Origin: Sutcliffiella horikoshii
GTDB taxonomy: Bacteria; Bacillota; Bacilli; Bacillales; Bacillaceae_I
DNA: 64,000 bases
Direction: 5' to 3'
Assembly: GCF_008180725.1 (NCBI RefSeq)
Contig: NZ_VTEV01000001.1
Location: 737,628 to 801,627 of the forward strand
Below, piece by piece: positions 18,418 through 27,611 of this stretch. How positions within the stretch are numbered: the stretch's first letter is position 1; the number at the start of each line of letters is the position of its first letter. The notes beneath the pieces were generated by a model. That model was not told where the DNA came from. It did not search any database and was given only the letters and a program-made list of their open reading frames with translations. The translations under genes and the position numbers were made by a program.

Positions 18418-19689
18418 TTAAGCAACTACTTCCCGTTCGTTGGAGTATTTTTCATAATGTTTTTCATTCATAATAGTTCGCAGAATCTGCACCGTTTCAT
18501 AAACGTCTTTATATGTGGAGTATAGAGCAACTGGAGCTAACCGGATGATATTCGGCTTTCGGAAATCTGGCACCACTCCTAGCTCCTTCAATGCTTTGCA
18601 TATGCGAGCAGCTTCTGGATGTTCTAGACTCACATGCCCTCCACGACAAACATCATCCATTGGATTGGTCACTTTGAATCCATATTCCGAAAGCTCTTGA
18701 TCAATTAGTTCCATCATCAATCTCGTTTGACGGAGTGATTTATGCCTGATTCTCTTCATCCCAATTTCTTCAAACATTTGTAAAGAGCCTAACAACGGAG
18801 CCATGCTGAAAATATGAGGTGTTCCAATCTGATACGCACCACTTGTAGCAGCAGGTGTAAATGAATGCTCCATATCAAATTGTTTTTGCTTATCCGAACC
18901 AAACCAGCCTGTTAACCCAGGTGTTTTATCAAAATGTTTTTCATGGACAAACAATGCCCCAACCCCTCCTGGACCGGAGTTTAAATACTTATAATTGCAC
19001 CAATAAGCAAAATCAACATCCCAAAGGTGAAATTCATGCGGAATGGCACCAACGGAATGGCATCCATCCCAACCGACAATAACGCCCTTTTCATGCGCTG
19101 CTTTTGTAATTTTCTTTATGTCAAACAGCTGACCACTTCGATATAAAACTGTAGGTAGAATAAGAATGGCAACCTCTTCATTCAGCTGTCGGATGATATC
19201 CTCTTCACATATGGTATGCCCATCCCTGCTCTTCACTCTAATTAGATGCTCTTTTGGATTTAATCCTTTTAATTTTAGAATACTTTGAATCGCATAAATA
19301 TCGGAAGGAAAATTCAACTCATCTGCTACAATTTTCGTTCGCTTCCCTTTTGGATGGTAGAAAGTCGCTAGCAATTGATGTAGATTACTTGTGGTAGAAC
19401 CTGTAACCATCACTTCTTCCTCTTTCGCACCTACAAGCGGCGCACTTAATTCGCCAAGCTTTTCAGCAAAATAAAACCAGGGCTCCTCCCCGCTCGTCCA
19501 ACCATCGATACCATGATGTTTCCATGAATCCAAGAGGCTCAGAAGTGCTGATTCTGCCCTTTTTGATAGAAGCCCAAGTGAATTCCCATCCATATAAATA
19601 GAACCTTCTTTTATGTAAAATTCTTCACGATACTTCTTTAAACAATCCTCTTCATCCCATTTATAAATCATTTCCATCGTAATACTCAT
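18418..19689 (-). CDS. kynU: Kynureninase
   Basis: 423 residues from ATG 19689, behind AAAGGGGG. PLP-fold type I: phosphate-binding TGSTTSNLH near 95, [13 protein letters not shown] (cofactor Asp), and [11 protein letters not shown] with the PLP Lys near 230. Converts kynurenine to anthranilate plus alanine (or 3-hydroxykynurenine to 3-hydroxyanthranilate). First gene of the kyn operon. The 5' region up to 19748 is short and shows no recognisable riboswitch or T-box. Confidence 0.95.
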   Translation of the reverse strand: MSITMEMIYKWDEEDCLKKYREEFYIKEGSIYMDGNSLGLLSKRAESALLSLLDSWKHHGIDGWTSGEEPWFYFAEKLGELSAPLVGAKEEEVMVTGSTTSNLHQLLATFYHPKGKRTKIVADELNFPSDIYAIQSILKLKGLNPKEHLIRVKSRDGHTICEEDIIRQLNEEVAILILPTVLYRSGQLFDIKKITKAAHEKGVIVGWDGCHSVGAIPHEFHLWDVDFAYWCNYKYLNSGPGGVGALFVHEKHFDKTPGLTGWFGSDKQKQFDMEHSFTPAATSGAYQIGTPHIFSMAPLLGSLQMFEEIGMKRIRHKSLRQTRLMMELIDQELSEYGFKVTNPMDDVCRGGHVSLEHPEAARICKALKELGVVPDFRKPNIIRLAPVALYSTYKDVYETVQILRTIMNEKHYEKYSNEREVVA

Positions 19690-19747
19690 CTGTCTTCCCC
19701 CTTTGCACTTCAACTACATTATCTCATTATTCTGTTAAGTGGGACAA

Positions 19748-19777
19748 GAAAAAAAGAGACTCTATTAAAAGAGTCTC
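19748..19777 (-). terminator. Intrinsic terminator
   Basis: Stem GAGACTC/GAGTCTC (19756-19762 with 19771-19777) with an uninterrupted T tract on the minus strand. Ends the small gene on its right and insulates kynU. Confidence 0.9.
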
Positions 19778-19779
19778 AC

Positions 19780-20007
19780 CTAAAGGACATTTTGAGTTAA
19801 TTGATAGAATAAATCCTGCATTTTCTTTTCAGCAAGATCATTCACGATATTTCTAGTTTGCAAGGAAGGATTACCATTGATTCGGAAACTATAGTCAAGA
19901 ATTTCTGGATGCATTTCGGAATACATAAATTCAATCTTCACTTTATGTCCTTCTGATTCCATCATCAGTGTGCATACTTTATTACCCATAAATTCTGTAA
20001 TTTTCAC
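19780..20007 (-). CDS. Small hypothetical protein
   Basis: 75 residues from GTG 20007, chosen because GAAGGAGG sits 8 bases upstream; a longer reading to 20085 lacks such a site. Soluble, mixed alpha/beta (KITEFMGNKVCTLMMESEGHKVKIEFMYSE...), ending in an amphipathic helix (NIVNDLAEKKMQDLFYQL). No family recognised. Confidence 0.65.
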   Translation of the reverse strand: MKITEFMGNKVCTLMMESEGHKVKIEFMYSEMHPEILDYSFRINGNPSLQTRNIVNDLAEKKMQDLFYQLTQNVL

Positions 20008-20104
20008 GACGGATTCCTCCTTCTCTCCTTTCATAACACTAACTATTTCTACAGATAAGGACAAATTCCCTTTAAGTTTCAGCAAATTATTTGAATTTTT
20101 CGCA

Positions 20105-20135
20105 AAAAAGAAGAAGCGGTTGTCGTATCCGCTTC
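20105..20135 (-). terminator. Intrinsic terminator
   Basis: Stem GAAGCGG/CCGCTTC (20113-20119, 20129-20135), then TTCTTTTTT on the minus strand; terminates the gene at 20178-20798. Confidence 0.8.
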
Positions 20136-20177
20136 AGGTTAACTTTTACTTGTTGATTTACGTTTCCGGCGCTTCGC

Positions 20178-20798
20178 TTAAAAATTCTTTTTAAGGTAGT
20201 TGTTGACTCTTCTAATTTCTCGATTGTTTCCCAGTGCATGGGTTACTCCCCAAATGTTTGTTTCGCCTTCTTCTTTTGTTACTTCATTTAGGGTTACGTC
20301 CAAATCATGAAAGATTCGGTGTAAGTACTTCAGTGCCATTCTGTCATCGTTTCGTTCGACCAGAATAATAAGTCCATTTGCATTTTCCATGTCATTCCAC
20401 ACTTTGGATGGAGCAAACCCTTCCGATTTCATCCAACTGACAGCAGCTTTTAGTTCTTTCCATTCGTCAGATGTTTTTAAATTGCGAAGATTGACTGTGT
20501 CTGCCCCTCCCCACCCTGTTACATTATTCAAATATTTATGTTGCTCTGCTAAGACTTCTAAAGTGCTAACTTCCCTGTTTTCCTGATATAAAACCGCTTC
20601 TTCAAATTCTTGATGCTCTATTTCTTGCACACTTGCAAGTGTAGTAGAAGAAAATAAAGAGCCCCCATCCACATAATCATAATAATGATAACCAATGACC
20701 CCGATAATGGCCACCAGCATAAAAGTAGAGATAAATTTTAACAAAGTCCTCACTCCCGATTTGTCTCGCTCTCTTACCCTTTGCTTTGCCCTCTTCAT
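20178..20798 (-). CDS. Hypothetical membrane-anchored protein
   Basis: 206 residues. Strongly basic N-terminus (KRAKQRVRERDKSG), one helix at about 20-42, then an extracellular domain of about 160 residues with DUF-like features (TGWGGADTVNLRNLKTSDEWKELKAAVSWMKSEGF, DLENANGLIILVERNDD). The basic in-charge plus single helix fits an N-in, C-out membrane protein. Not recognised further. Divergent from the lipoprotein gene with a 41-bp gap, so their promoters overlap. Confidence 0.65.
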   Translation of the reverse strand: MKRAKQRVRERDKSGVRTLLKFISTFMLVAIIGVIGYHYYDYVDGGSLFSSTTLASVQEIEHQEFEEAVLYQENREVSTLEVLAEQHKYLNNVTGWGGADTVNLRNLKTSDEWKELKAAVSWMKSEGFAPSKVWNDMENANGLIILVERNDDRMALKYLHRIFHDLDVTLNEVTKEEGETNIWGVTHALGNNREIRRVNNYLKKNF

Positions 20799-20839
20799 CG
20801 TTTATTGGTAGGATAAAAGAAAAAAGCCATAGGTGAGAA

Positions 20840-21442
20840 ATGATGAAAAAAAATATAATTATCTTTATTATCGTCTGTTCTCTAACATTGTTAACAGCAT
20901 GTCAGGAACAAAAGGAGACAAATGAAGCAGGCCCTCTAGACGGGTTGTTTGCTGGGAGTGAGCTTTCCTATGAAGAATATAAATTCATTATGGAATATAT
21001 CGTAGACCGCGCAAAAGAAATGGAAATAGAAAACAAGGAGTTGGAAAAATGGGTGATTCGTGCTATTGGTGATGAGAGGCTAATGAATAAAAGAGACCTC
21101 ACCAAAGAGGAAGCCTTGGAGGAAGCAGAGTATAACCAGAAGTATTACGAAACATTTATGAGTATAGCCGAAAATAAATACAATGTAAGCGTTACGGAAG
21201 AAGAACTAGATACGTGGATATCCGAAGGGCCGGATCAGAGCGACATTCCTCAGCACAAAGCCTATGCCGAAGCTTTAAGTTTGACCATAAAAGAATTAAA
21301 CCATAATTATGATAGAGACTTATATGAGCAAACAATGGTAATGGAAAAACTCCAACCTCTGTTACACGAAAAATATGATACAGCTGATGTTGATGAAGTA
21401 AGAAACGAACTTAATAAAGAAGTAGAGGAACAAATGAAATAG
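20840..21442 (+). CDS. Putative lipoprotein
   Basis: 200 residues. Lipoprotein signal with lipobox LLTAC at about residue 20. The mature part is highly charged and helical (YEEYKFIMEYIVDRAKEMEIENKELEKW; SVTEEELDTWI), resembling the SurA/PrsA N-terminal chaperone-like helical fold, but no peptidyl-prolyl isomerase domain follows. AGGTGAG precedes the ATG. Function unknown; terminator immediately downstream. Confidence 0.75.
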   Translation: MMKKNIIIFIIVCSLTLLTACQEQKETNEAGPLDGLFAGSELSYEEYKFIMEYIVDRAKEMEIENKELEKWVIRAIGDERLMNKRDLTKEEALEEAEYNQKYYETFMSIAENKYNVSVTEEELDTWISEGPDQSDIPQHKAYAEALSLTIKELNHNYDRDLYEQTMVMEKLQPLLHEKYDTADVDEVRNELNKEVEEQMK

Positions 21443-21469
21443 AACGGCCCGTTTAGGGTCGTTCTATTT
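21438..21469. terminator. Bidirectional intrinsic terminator
   Basis: AAATAGAACG-CCC / GGG-CGTTCTATTT stem around a 5-base loop, with T runs on both strands; shared by the convergent lipoprotein and PAP2 genes, whose stop codons are inside or touching it. Confidence 0.85.
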
Positions 21470-22209
21470 CATTTTCGGTGATAGATAAGATTAGTGAGAT
21501 GGGCCCGCTTATCCTTGTCCCGATACACCTTCATCATTTCCATGGAAAATATGCAGCATATAAGCCAGATCATTCCAACAGCATAGCCTGCCAAAATGTC
21601 ACTTGGATAATGCACTTGGAGATAGACCCTGCTAACACCTACAAGAATGATAAGTGTGGCCAAAAGTCCGGTTCCTAGCAATCTCGTTTTAAAGAAACGT
21701 TTTTCTCTGCCAATCAGATAGATGATAAAACCATATAAGATGAAACTTCCCAACGCATGCCCGCTCGGAAAACTATATCCACTCCCGTCGAATTCGGGAG
21801 CCAATGTAGGCCGGTCGCGTTGGAAAAAGTACTTTAAGACAAAGATAAACAATCCTCCACCAGCTATGGCAAGAATGAAAAACACAACGCCAAGTACATC
21901 TCTTTTTTTCAACCAAAGAAATAACACCGTAAGCATGCTCGCAGAGGTTATCCACCAGACAGAACCGGTTTCCGTTATCAATCTTAGCATGTTAGTCAAT
22001 GTTCCGTTTTCTATCGATTGGAAATAATCCATGATAACACGGTCAAATGTAAACTTCTCCTGCTCCCATACATCCTCTGCCAATTCAAGGAACAAAGCCG
22101 TGGCGGAAATCATGAGAGCTATCCCTGCAAGAATAAGCAAACTAGGCGCCCATATTTTCCTTATATTAATCTGTTCCTTCCAATAGCGTGCTTCCTCTTT
22201 TAAATTCAT
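21469..22209 (-). CDS. Phosphatase PAP2 family protein (lipid phosphatase)
   Basis: 246 residues, about six helices. All three phosphatidic acid phosphatase motifs are visible: KYFFQRDRP near 130, SFPSGH near 148, and SRVYLQVHYPSD near 200. Such enzymes dephosphorylate undecaprenyl pyrophosphate, phosphatidylglycerophosphate or similar lipids on the outer face of the membrane; the substrate is not determinable. Monocistronic. Confidence 0.9.
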   Translation of the reverse strand: MNLKEEARYWKEQINIRKIWAPSLLILAGIALMISATALFLELAEDVWEQEKFTFDRVIMDYFQSIENGTLTNMLRLITETGSVWWITSASMLTVLFLWLKKRDVLGVVFFILAIAGGGLFIFVLKYFFQRDRPTLAPEFDGSGYSFPSGHALGSFILYGFIIYLIGREKRFFKTRLLGTGLLATLIILVGVSRVYLQVHYPSDILAGYAVGMIWLICCIFSMEMMKVYRDKDKRAHLTNLIYHRK

Positions 22210-22295
22210 CCAATCGCCTCTTTTATGTGATAAGTACCTATTACCTTATTCCACTTCAGCGACTGGGTAAAACGTTAAATAAAAGTTTAGAGTTC

Positions 22296-23108
22296 CTACT
22301 CTTGCTGTTGTCTATGAAAGGAATACATCATCCAAAAACCAATATCTTGAAAACCTATCCGCTTATAGATTACTCCTGCACTTGGGTTGTCATAAAATAA
22401 ACACAGCTCTTTTCCTTCTTGAAGAAGTTGATTGCACAATTTGACCATGCATTGTGTGGCATAGCCTTTCTTTTTAAAATTCTCAAGGGTTGCTACACCT
22501 ACAACCATTGCTGATACCGTGTTTTCTGCCGTAGTAGAGGCAGTGGAAACCATTTCACCATCTTCTTCCATAAAGAAGGAGCGCGAAACACCTTCCTCGA
22601 GCACACGTTTCTTTCTTTCCACGGTTATGATAGAATCAGTGAATTCAGGAATTGAATTTAGTAATCTGACAAGTCTCTCAGCATCCTGTGGAGCGGCCTG
22701 AAGAACATTTGAGGTATCAACATTGGCCTCTAGTTCATGTGATAAGACCGTACATTTCGCATAATAGGTCTGTCTTTTCCTTTTTAGCCGGTGCATGACA
22801 AACGGTTCAACTCTTGCTGTCACTTCCTTTAAACCTGACATCATACTAAAATTCGGATCATTTAACATGATGTTTGCAAATCCTTCTGCATCAAAGACTC
22901 CTTTTGCATATGGGATAAAGTTTTCTTCATATTTTAGAAGAACCGCTATAAGTTCGTTTTTCTCATTAAATTCTCCCCACAGTTTCTGAAAGTCTTTTTC
23001 ATACCCATAAGCCTCGATATCTCCAATAATAAAGAGATTTTCTGCAGGTTGTTCACTTAAAAAGTCAAAACATATTTCATGGTCCATTTCTGTCAATCTC
23101 CTAATCAT
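22296..23108 (-). CDS. GNAT family N-acetyltransferase (two-domain)
   Basis: 270 residues. The C-terminal half is GNAT: VSAMVVGVATLENFKKKGYATQCMVKLCNQLL holds the acetyl-CoA loop (RxxGxA-like, here KKGYAT), then LFYDNPSAGVIYKRIGFQDIG. The N-terminal 130 residues form a degenerate second domain (FLSEQPAENLFIIGDIEAYG), as in DUF4081-type GNATs. Substrate unknown. Monocistronic. Confidence 0.85.
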   Translation of the reverse strand: MIRRLTEMDHEICFDFLSEQPAENLFIIGDIEAYGYEKDFQKLWGEFNEKNELIAVLLKYEENFIPYAKGVFDAEGFANIMLNDPNFSMMSGLKEVTARVEPFVMHRLKRKRQTYYAKCTVLSHELEANVDTSNVLQAAPQDAERLVRLLNSIPEFTDSIITVERKKRVLEEGVSRSFFMEEDGEMVSTASTTAENTVSAMVVGVATLENFKKKGYATQCMVKLCNQLLQEGKELCLFYDNPSAGVIYKRIGFQDIGFWMMYSFHRQQQE

Positions 23109-23208
23109 AACCCCTACCCTCTCCGTTTAATATTTAAAAATATTCTCACATTTTACCTAAAAATCTATTAAGAGGGAAGATTTTTTTGAGTAAAATACCA
23201 GTTAATTA

Positions 23209-23330
23209 GAGTGGAAGGTGCGATACGGCCGCGGGAGGAAGGGACAGGTGACACCCCTGAAGCGTTGTGAGGGAGCTCCCGGACCGCCCGCAGGCAAGTG
23301 AAGCTCCGGCGCCGGGAACGGAAATCAACC
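23209..23330. repeat. Dispersed GC-rich intergenic repeat, copy F
   Basis: Shares with copy E the order GAGTGGAAGG, GGGAGGAAGGGACAGG, AGCTCCCGGACCGCCCGC, and with copy A the end GGAACGGAAATCA. More diverged in the middle (CCCCTGAAGCGTTGTGAGG). It abuts the tandem hairpin array. Confidence 0.82.
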
Positions 23331-23376
23331 TCCATTAAAAAAACTCTTTGCTTCGGGTAACTGCCAAAATGGAATC

Positions 23377-23810
23377 AAGGTCTTCATATCGGCGGAAGAG
23401 ACCTCTCTACTCCTTTTTTTCTCGTCACTGAGGTCTTCATCTCCTCTATGAAGACCTCTCTACTCCTTTTTTCTCGTCACCGAGGTCTTCAACACCGTTA
23501 TGAAGACTTCTCTACTCCTTTTTTCTCGTCACTGAGGTCTTCATCACCGTTATGAAGACTTCTCTACTCCTTTTTTCTCGTCACTGAGGTCTTCATCATT
23601 ATGAAGACCTCTCTACTCCTTTTTTCTCGTCACTGAAGTCTTCATCTCCACTATGAAGACCTCTCCACTCCTTTTTTCTCGTCACTGAGGTCTTCATCAC
23701 CGTTATGAAGACTTCTCTACTCCTTTCTTTTCCTCACTGAGGTCTTCATCACCCGCATGAAGACTTCTCTACTCCTTTTTTCTCGTCTCTAAGGTATTCA
23801 TCACGATCAA
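23377..23810. repeat. Tandem array of about eight 52-bp hairpin units
   Basis: Unit starts (GAAGAC) fall at about 23395 (degenerate), 23450, 23502, 23554, 23603, 23655, 23707 and 23759: steps of mainly 52 bp, one of 49. Each unit carries the T-rich stretch CTCTACTCCTTTTTTCTCG and a GAGGTCTTCAT / ATGAAGAC(CT)C inverted repeat. Compensatory changes within arms (GAAGACC with GGTCTTC, GAAGACT with some GAAGTC) can be seen. No coding frame. Confidence 0.92.
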
Positions 23811-23852
23811 GAATTATCCTAATGATTATTCCACAAATCATTACTTAGACAT

Positions 23853-23889
23853 AGAAAAAGAGGCCACCCGATGACATCGAGCAGCCCCT
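23853..23889 (-). terminator. Intrinsic terminator of the LysM-3D gene
   Basis: A 14-bp stem using several G-U pairs (AGAGGCCACCCGAT at 23859-23872, ATCGAGCAGCCCCT at 23876-23889) with T5 on the minus strand. Confidence 0.75.
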
Positions 23890-23898
23890 ATCTTTTTA

Positions 23899-24855
23899 TT
23901 ACTTATAAACTTTTACTTGAACTTCTTGTACACCAAAGTTAATAGCATCTTGCTTGTCCGGAATGAAGATATCAATTTTGTTTCCTTTGATTGCTCCACC
24001 AGTATCTCCAGCAATTGCCTCGCCATAGCCTTCAACCCATACTTTTGATCCCAAAGGAATAACATCAGGGTCAACAGAGATAACTTTCATATCTGGGTTT
24101 TCCAACAGGTTGATTCCTGTTGCAGTGATACCAGAGCATCCTTCACAACTTGCTGTATAAGCAGTAGCTGTCATCGTTAACTCTTGCGCTACCTCTTGGT
24201 CAGCTGCAGTTTCTTCCTCTGCAGGCTCTTCAGCTGGTGCTTCTTCCGCTGCTTCCTCTGTTACAGGCTCCTCAGCTGGTGCTTCTTCCGCTGCTTCCTC
24301 TGTTACAGGCTCTTCAGCCGGTGCTTCTTCTGCTGGCTCTTCTGTTACAGGCTCCTCAGCCGGTGCTTCTTCTGCTGGCTCTTCTGTTACAGGCTCCTCA
24401 GCCGGTGCTTCTTCTGCTGGCTCTTCTGTCACAGGTTCTTCAGCTGGTGCTTCTTTCTTTACAGGAGCTTCTACAGCAACTGGATTTCCATCCACATAGA
24501 TTACCAGCTCGTCCCCTGCATAAATTAAATCAGGATTTGAAATGGAATTCCATTCTGCTAATTTCTGATAAGAGACACCTTCATAGTTTTGAGAAATCCC
24601 CCATAACGTGTCACCTTTTTCAATTTTGTAGCGTTCAGACAACGCCACTTTCAATTGATCTTGTGGGTGGATTACGTCACTTGATAGACTGTTCCACTCT
24701 TTAATTTCATCTACTGATATATTGTTCGCTTTAGCAATGTCCCAAAGCGTGTCGCCTTTCTTTACCGTAACTTCTGCAGCAGAGGCATTTGCACCTAAAC
24801 TAAACGTACCTGCAAGGGCCGCTGCCGTTACTAAAGAAACCATGCTCTTTTTCAT
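23899..24855 (-). CDS. LysM and 3D domain cell-wall protein (YocH-like)
   Basis: 318 residues, exported: signal peptide 1-27 (cut near NASAA/E). Two LysM peptidoglycan-binding modules at about 28-71 and 76-120 ([32 protein letters not shown]). A Glu/Pro/Ala/Thr linker of 14-residue repeats covers about 136-205. The C-terminal 3D domain ([49 protein letters not shown]) has the three Asp and the Stp/MltA-like fold. Probably a muralytic or wall-remodelling enzyme. No WalR box found on inspection. Confidence 0.92.
   Translation of the reverse strand: MKKSMVSLVTAAALAGTFSLGANASAAEVTVKKGDTLWDIAKANNISVDEIKEWNSLSSDVIHPQDQLKVALSERYKIEKGDTLWGISQNYEGVSYQKLAEWNSISNPDLIYAGDELVIYVDGNPVAVEAPVKKEAPAEEPVTEEPAEEAPAEEPVTEEPAEEAPAEEPVTEEPAEEAPAEEPVTEEAAEEAPAEEPVTEEAAEEAPAEEPAEEETAADQEVAQELTMTATAYTASCEGCSGITATGINLLENPDMKVISVDPDVIPLGSKVWVEGYGEAIAGDTGGAIKGNKIDIFIPDKQDAINFGVQEVQVKVYK
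24241..24450 (-). repeat. Five 42-bp in-frame repeats in the LysM-3D gene
   Basis: DNA repeat encoding five copies of [18 protein letters not shown] linker (later copies have EEAAEE). The copies are nearly identical at DNA level, so copy number can vary by slippage or recombination. Open frames on the plus strand here are shadows of this repeat. Confidence 0.9.
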
Positions 24856-25042
24856 ACTAAATACCTCCTATGTATTTGACTCAGTGTTCTAATAATAACA
24901 TGGTTCTAGTAGTTTAAAAGAACAGCAGAATAACATTTAGGTTACGTAAATAACGGGTATATTAAGGGATTATTACGACATTTCCTTATATTAGTAGGAT
25001 AAGGAAAACTATTCAAATAGAGGATTATTACACCACAAAATA

Positions 25043-25076
25043 GAGCTCAGCTTGGAGATTCTCCAAAGGTGAGCTC
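25043..25076 (-). terminator. Terminator-like hairpin of the methyltransferase operon
   Basis: Stem GAGCTCA-C-TTGGAGA / CTCCAAA-G-GAGCTC with a tiny loop; followed on the minus strand by TATTTTG, a weak T tract. Confidence 0.7.
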
Positions 25077-25087
25077 TTCAATCACAA

Positions 25088-26080
25088 TTAATTTAATTTA
25101 GTAAAAGTAATTTGATACCAGCCGCCTTCTTTGATGACCGGCTGCATTTTTTCCACTTTCAACTCTGCCGCATTCGCCAGATTCTTGAGATCATCTTCGG
25201 AAGGAAGAGGGTACAAGTTATCAAATGCGGTAAAAAAACTGTTGAACACACTGGAGAACTGACCACCATGTTTAGAGTTGTGTATTGGTGAAACCACTGA
25301 TAATGTTCCTTTAGGAGGCAACCATTCACTTATTTTTTTAAATAGATCCGTCCGGTCTTCCGGAGAGATATAATGTAGAATGTTATTTAACATAACAAAA
25401 TCTACTTTTTCCTCCGGTGACCACTTATGAACATCTTCACAAACAATTTCCACCTGACTTTGTTTTTGACAGTTTTTACTCGCTTCTTCAGCCACATCCT
25501 CATTGAGCTCGATACCAAGCATCCTCGCTTTCGGAAACTTTTGAGAAAGCTTTAGTAAATAACCACCGCTTCCACACCCGACATCTATCACAGTATTAGG
25601 TTTAGCTTTTTTCATCACCTTCATCACTCTTGGAATAGCCAGTTGTTCTAAAAGTGAGGAGGTTTGCGCGACAACCATTCCATGTTCTTTTTGATTAAAA
25701 AGCTCTTTCTTTTCCGTCTTCATCATTTTTGGATACTTTATTAGAGTAGGTATATGCAGTTCCATCATCTCTTTTAAAAGCACCCCGGTAGAACGAGGGT
25801 TATGTTTACTTGAAGGTACCATGAACTTTTTCACGGTTTGGTAGCGTTCCTTCGATTTCTTTTTCAAGTATCCAATGACACCGCCTACTTCAACCCATCT
25901 TTTCAATAGATCTTCCTTTAAATCATGTTCTTTTGCTACTTCCATAATTGTTTTAGGCTTTTTAAAAGCTTCAAACAAATCGAGCTCATACCCAACATAG
26001 GCATGCCAACTATATAGGAAGGGCAAGTTTCTCTTCATATACCCTCGCGCTTTAAAAAGCCTCACATATTCACTTATCAT
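25088..26080 (-). CDS. SAM-dependent methyltransferase (O-methyltransferase type)
   Basis: 330 residues. The N-terminal 150 residues form a winged-helix-like dimerisation domain (LFEAFKKPKTIMEVAKEHDL, VGGVIGYLKKKSKERYQ) and the C-terminal part is class I methyltransferase: motif I VIDVGCGSGGYLLKLSQ near 175, acidic loop ILGIELN, motif post I. This plan matches plant-type or polyketide O-methyltransferases. Starts just after the monooxygenase stop (overlapping TAGGTATG). Substrate unknown, presumably the product of the upstream hydroxylase. Confidence 0.86.
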   Translation of the reverse strand: MISEYVRLFKARGYMKRNLPFLYSWHAYVGYELDLFEAFKKPKTIMEVAKEHDLKEDLLKRWVEVGGVIGYLKKKSKERYQTVKKFMVPSSKHNPRSTGVLLKEMMELHIPTLIKYPKMMKTEKKELFNQKEHGMVVAQTSSLLEQLAIPRVMKVMKKAKPNTVIDVGCGSGGYLLKLSQKFPKARMLGIELNEDVAEEASKNCQKQSQVEIVCEDVHKWSPEEKVDFVMLNNILHYISPEDRTDLFKKISEWLPPKGTLSVVSPIHNSKHGGQFSSVFNSFFTAFDNLYPLPSEDDLKNLANAAELKVEKMQPVIKEGGWYQITFTKLN

Positions 26081-26082
26081 AC

Positions 26083-27402
26083 CTATGCTTCCTCCTTATT
26101 TCTCCATGGGTAATCTTCTTCTTCTGTAAAAAAATGCCTGCGGTCAATGATCTGCTTATCCCGTTCTTTCCTCTTTGGAGCAACTCCAGACTGAATGACC
26201 CTATCCATTAGGGATTCCTTCCAAATGCCCAAACCAGAAATATTCAACATATGTTTAATATGAAGAACAGGATCGTTTGTGAGCTGATCGATCACTTTGC
26301 TTCTCCACGTCACAAAAGATTTGAGAGGACGCGAATAGGCCAAAGCGGACAGGTGACTCAATTTCAATACATGGCGAACCCTAGGTTTTCTTACTTCTTC
26401 ATAAAAAGAAAGATATTCTGGGGAATGTCTTTCTTTGTCATACATCCAACATAGTAATTCTCCAAGGACATCTCCGTCCTGAATCGCCAAGTTCATTCCC
26501 TCGCCTGCCATCGGATGGACGCTATGAGCCGCATCCCCAAGCAATGCTATGTTTCCTTTCACATAGTTAGAAACATGATAATGCACGGGAATCATGAGCT
26601 GGATTTTTTTCCAAGAATCTATCTTCTGAACATATCCATCCAGCTCTGGGCAGAGTTCTAAATATTTTTGATAAAAGGATTCAAGCCCTTCTTCAATCAT
26701 CTGTTTATAAGAGCCTTTTGGAATTAAATATACACTCCTTACAAGATTGTCAGGCAAAGGGAAAAGCCCAAGAAAGGTATCATCTGTAGAAATGATCTTT
26801 CCTTCTATCATGCTTGCAGGCCTTGGAAACGTAACAGTCAGAAAATCATGATCATATTTCTTTTCTTTTTTCGGCACATCCATCGTTTCACGAACCTTAG
26901 ACTTACGCCCCTCTGCACTAACATAATAATCTGCTTCTAGTAGTACCTCTTCCTTGTCCATTCTCACCTTTGCCTTGTTGCCATCGAAACCTACGAACCG
27001 TCCAGGTTGAATATATTTGAAGGAAGGATATTTTTTTGCTTCCTCAAGTAGAATAGTTTTTAATGTTTCATGGGGAATCATCAATGCATAGTTATAAGGG
27101 TCCGGAAGTATGTTATAACTCATAGATTGAATCGGTTTTTTGTTTGATTTCTTCTGCTTCTTCTTCTCTATTAACTCAATGCAGTTAATTTTATGTCCAA
27201 ATTCCAACACCTTAGGAAGAATGCCATTTTTCTCGAAAATTTGTAGCGTCTTCGGCTGCACTAATTCTCCCTTGTACATGTGTGGGCTCCCTTTAACCTG
27301 TTCTACAACCGTCACACCAACACCACACTTCGCAAGCTTAAGCGCAACCGTCAAACCGCCAACACCGCCCCCAATCACCAACACATTCGCCTTCAACACC
27401 AT
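26083..27402 (-). CDS. FAD-dependent aromatic-type monooxygenase
   Basis: 439 residues from ATG 27402 (GTG or TTG a few codons later are equally possible). FAD motif VIGGGVGGLTVALKLAKCGVGVTVVEQ at the N-terminus; second FAD motif IALLGDAAHSVHPMAGEGMNLAIQDG near 285, with the DG segment of PHBH-fold hydroxylases. C-terminus is Arg/Lys-rich with NDPV. Class A flavin hydroxylases act on phenols, quinones or polyketides. Forms a two-gene operon with the methyltransferase, so a hydroxylate-then-methylate sequence is inferred. Confidence 0.86.
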   Translation of the reverse strand: MVLKANVLVIGGGVGGLTVALKLAKCGVGVTVVEQVKGSPHMYKGELVQPKTLQIFEKNGILPKVLEFGHKINCIELIEKKKQKKSNKKPIQSMSYNILPDPYNYALMIPHETLKTILLEEAKKYPSFKYIQPGRFVGFDGNKAKVRMDKEEVLLEADYYVSAEGRKSKVRETMDVPKKEKKYDHDFLTVTFPRPASMIEGKIISTDDTFLGLFPLPDNLVRSVYLIPKGSYKQMIEEGLESFYQKYLELCPELDGYVQKIDSWKKIQLMIPVHYHVSNYVKGNIALLGDAAHSVHPMAGEGMNLAIQDGDVLGELLCWMYDKERHSPEYLSFYEEVRKPRVRHVLKLSHLSALAYSRPLKSFVTWRSKVIDQLTNDPVLHIKHMLNISGLGIWKESLMDRVIQSGVAPKRKERDKQIIDRRHFFTEEEDYPWRNKEEA

Positions 27403-27480
27403 CACCACCTATACTCATTTCATTCCACTAAACCAACAAAGCAAAACTTAGAAACTCTCTGGACGAAGGACTGTGGAGAA

Positions 27481-27517
27481 AAAAATCCTTCAGGGGTCAG
27501 ACCCCTGAAGGATTTTT
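27481..27517. repeat. Perfect palindrome flanked by A5/T5
   Basis: 37 bases: arms AAAAATCCTTCAGGGGTC and GACCCCTGAAGGATTTTT around a single A. The GGGGTCAGACCCC heart is a sequence found in many bacteria. It can work as a bidirectional terminator, but lies upstream of the monooxygenase start, not behind a gene. Confidence 0.85.
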
Positions 27518-27611
27518 GAGACCGATGTCGAAGTCAGCCCCGCTCTAGGGCCAGCTAGAAGGACAACTTTAGCAGCTTGGCGGCGGCAAGAAATGCATAG
27601 AAAACGGAATT

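Noticed and set aside
23377..23810. CRISPR array
   Set aside because: Regular 52-bp units, but the 'spacers' are near-identical and repeats are hairpin plus T tract. No cas genes are present.
24184..24704. Leu/Cys-rich plus-strand ORFs over the LysM-3D gene
   Set aside because: They are antisense shadows of the repeat-rich, strongly supported minus-strand gene.
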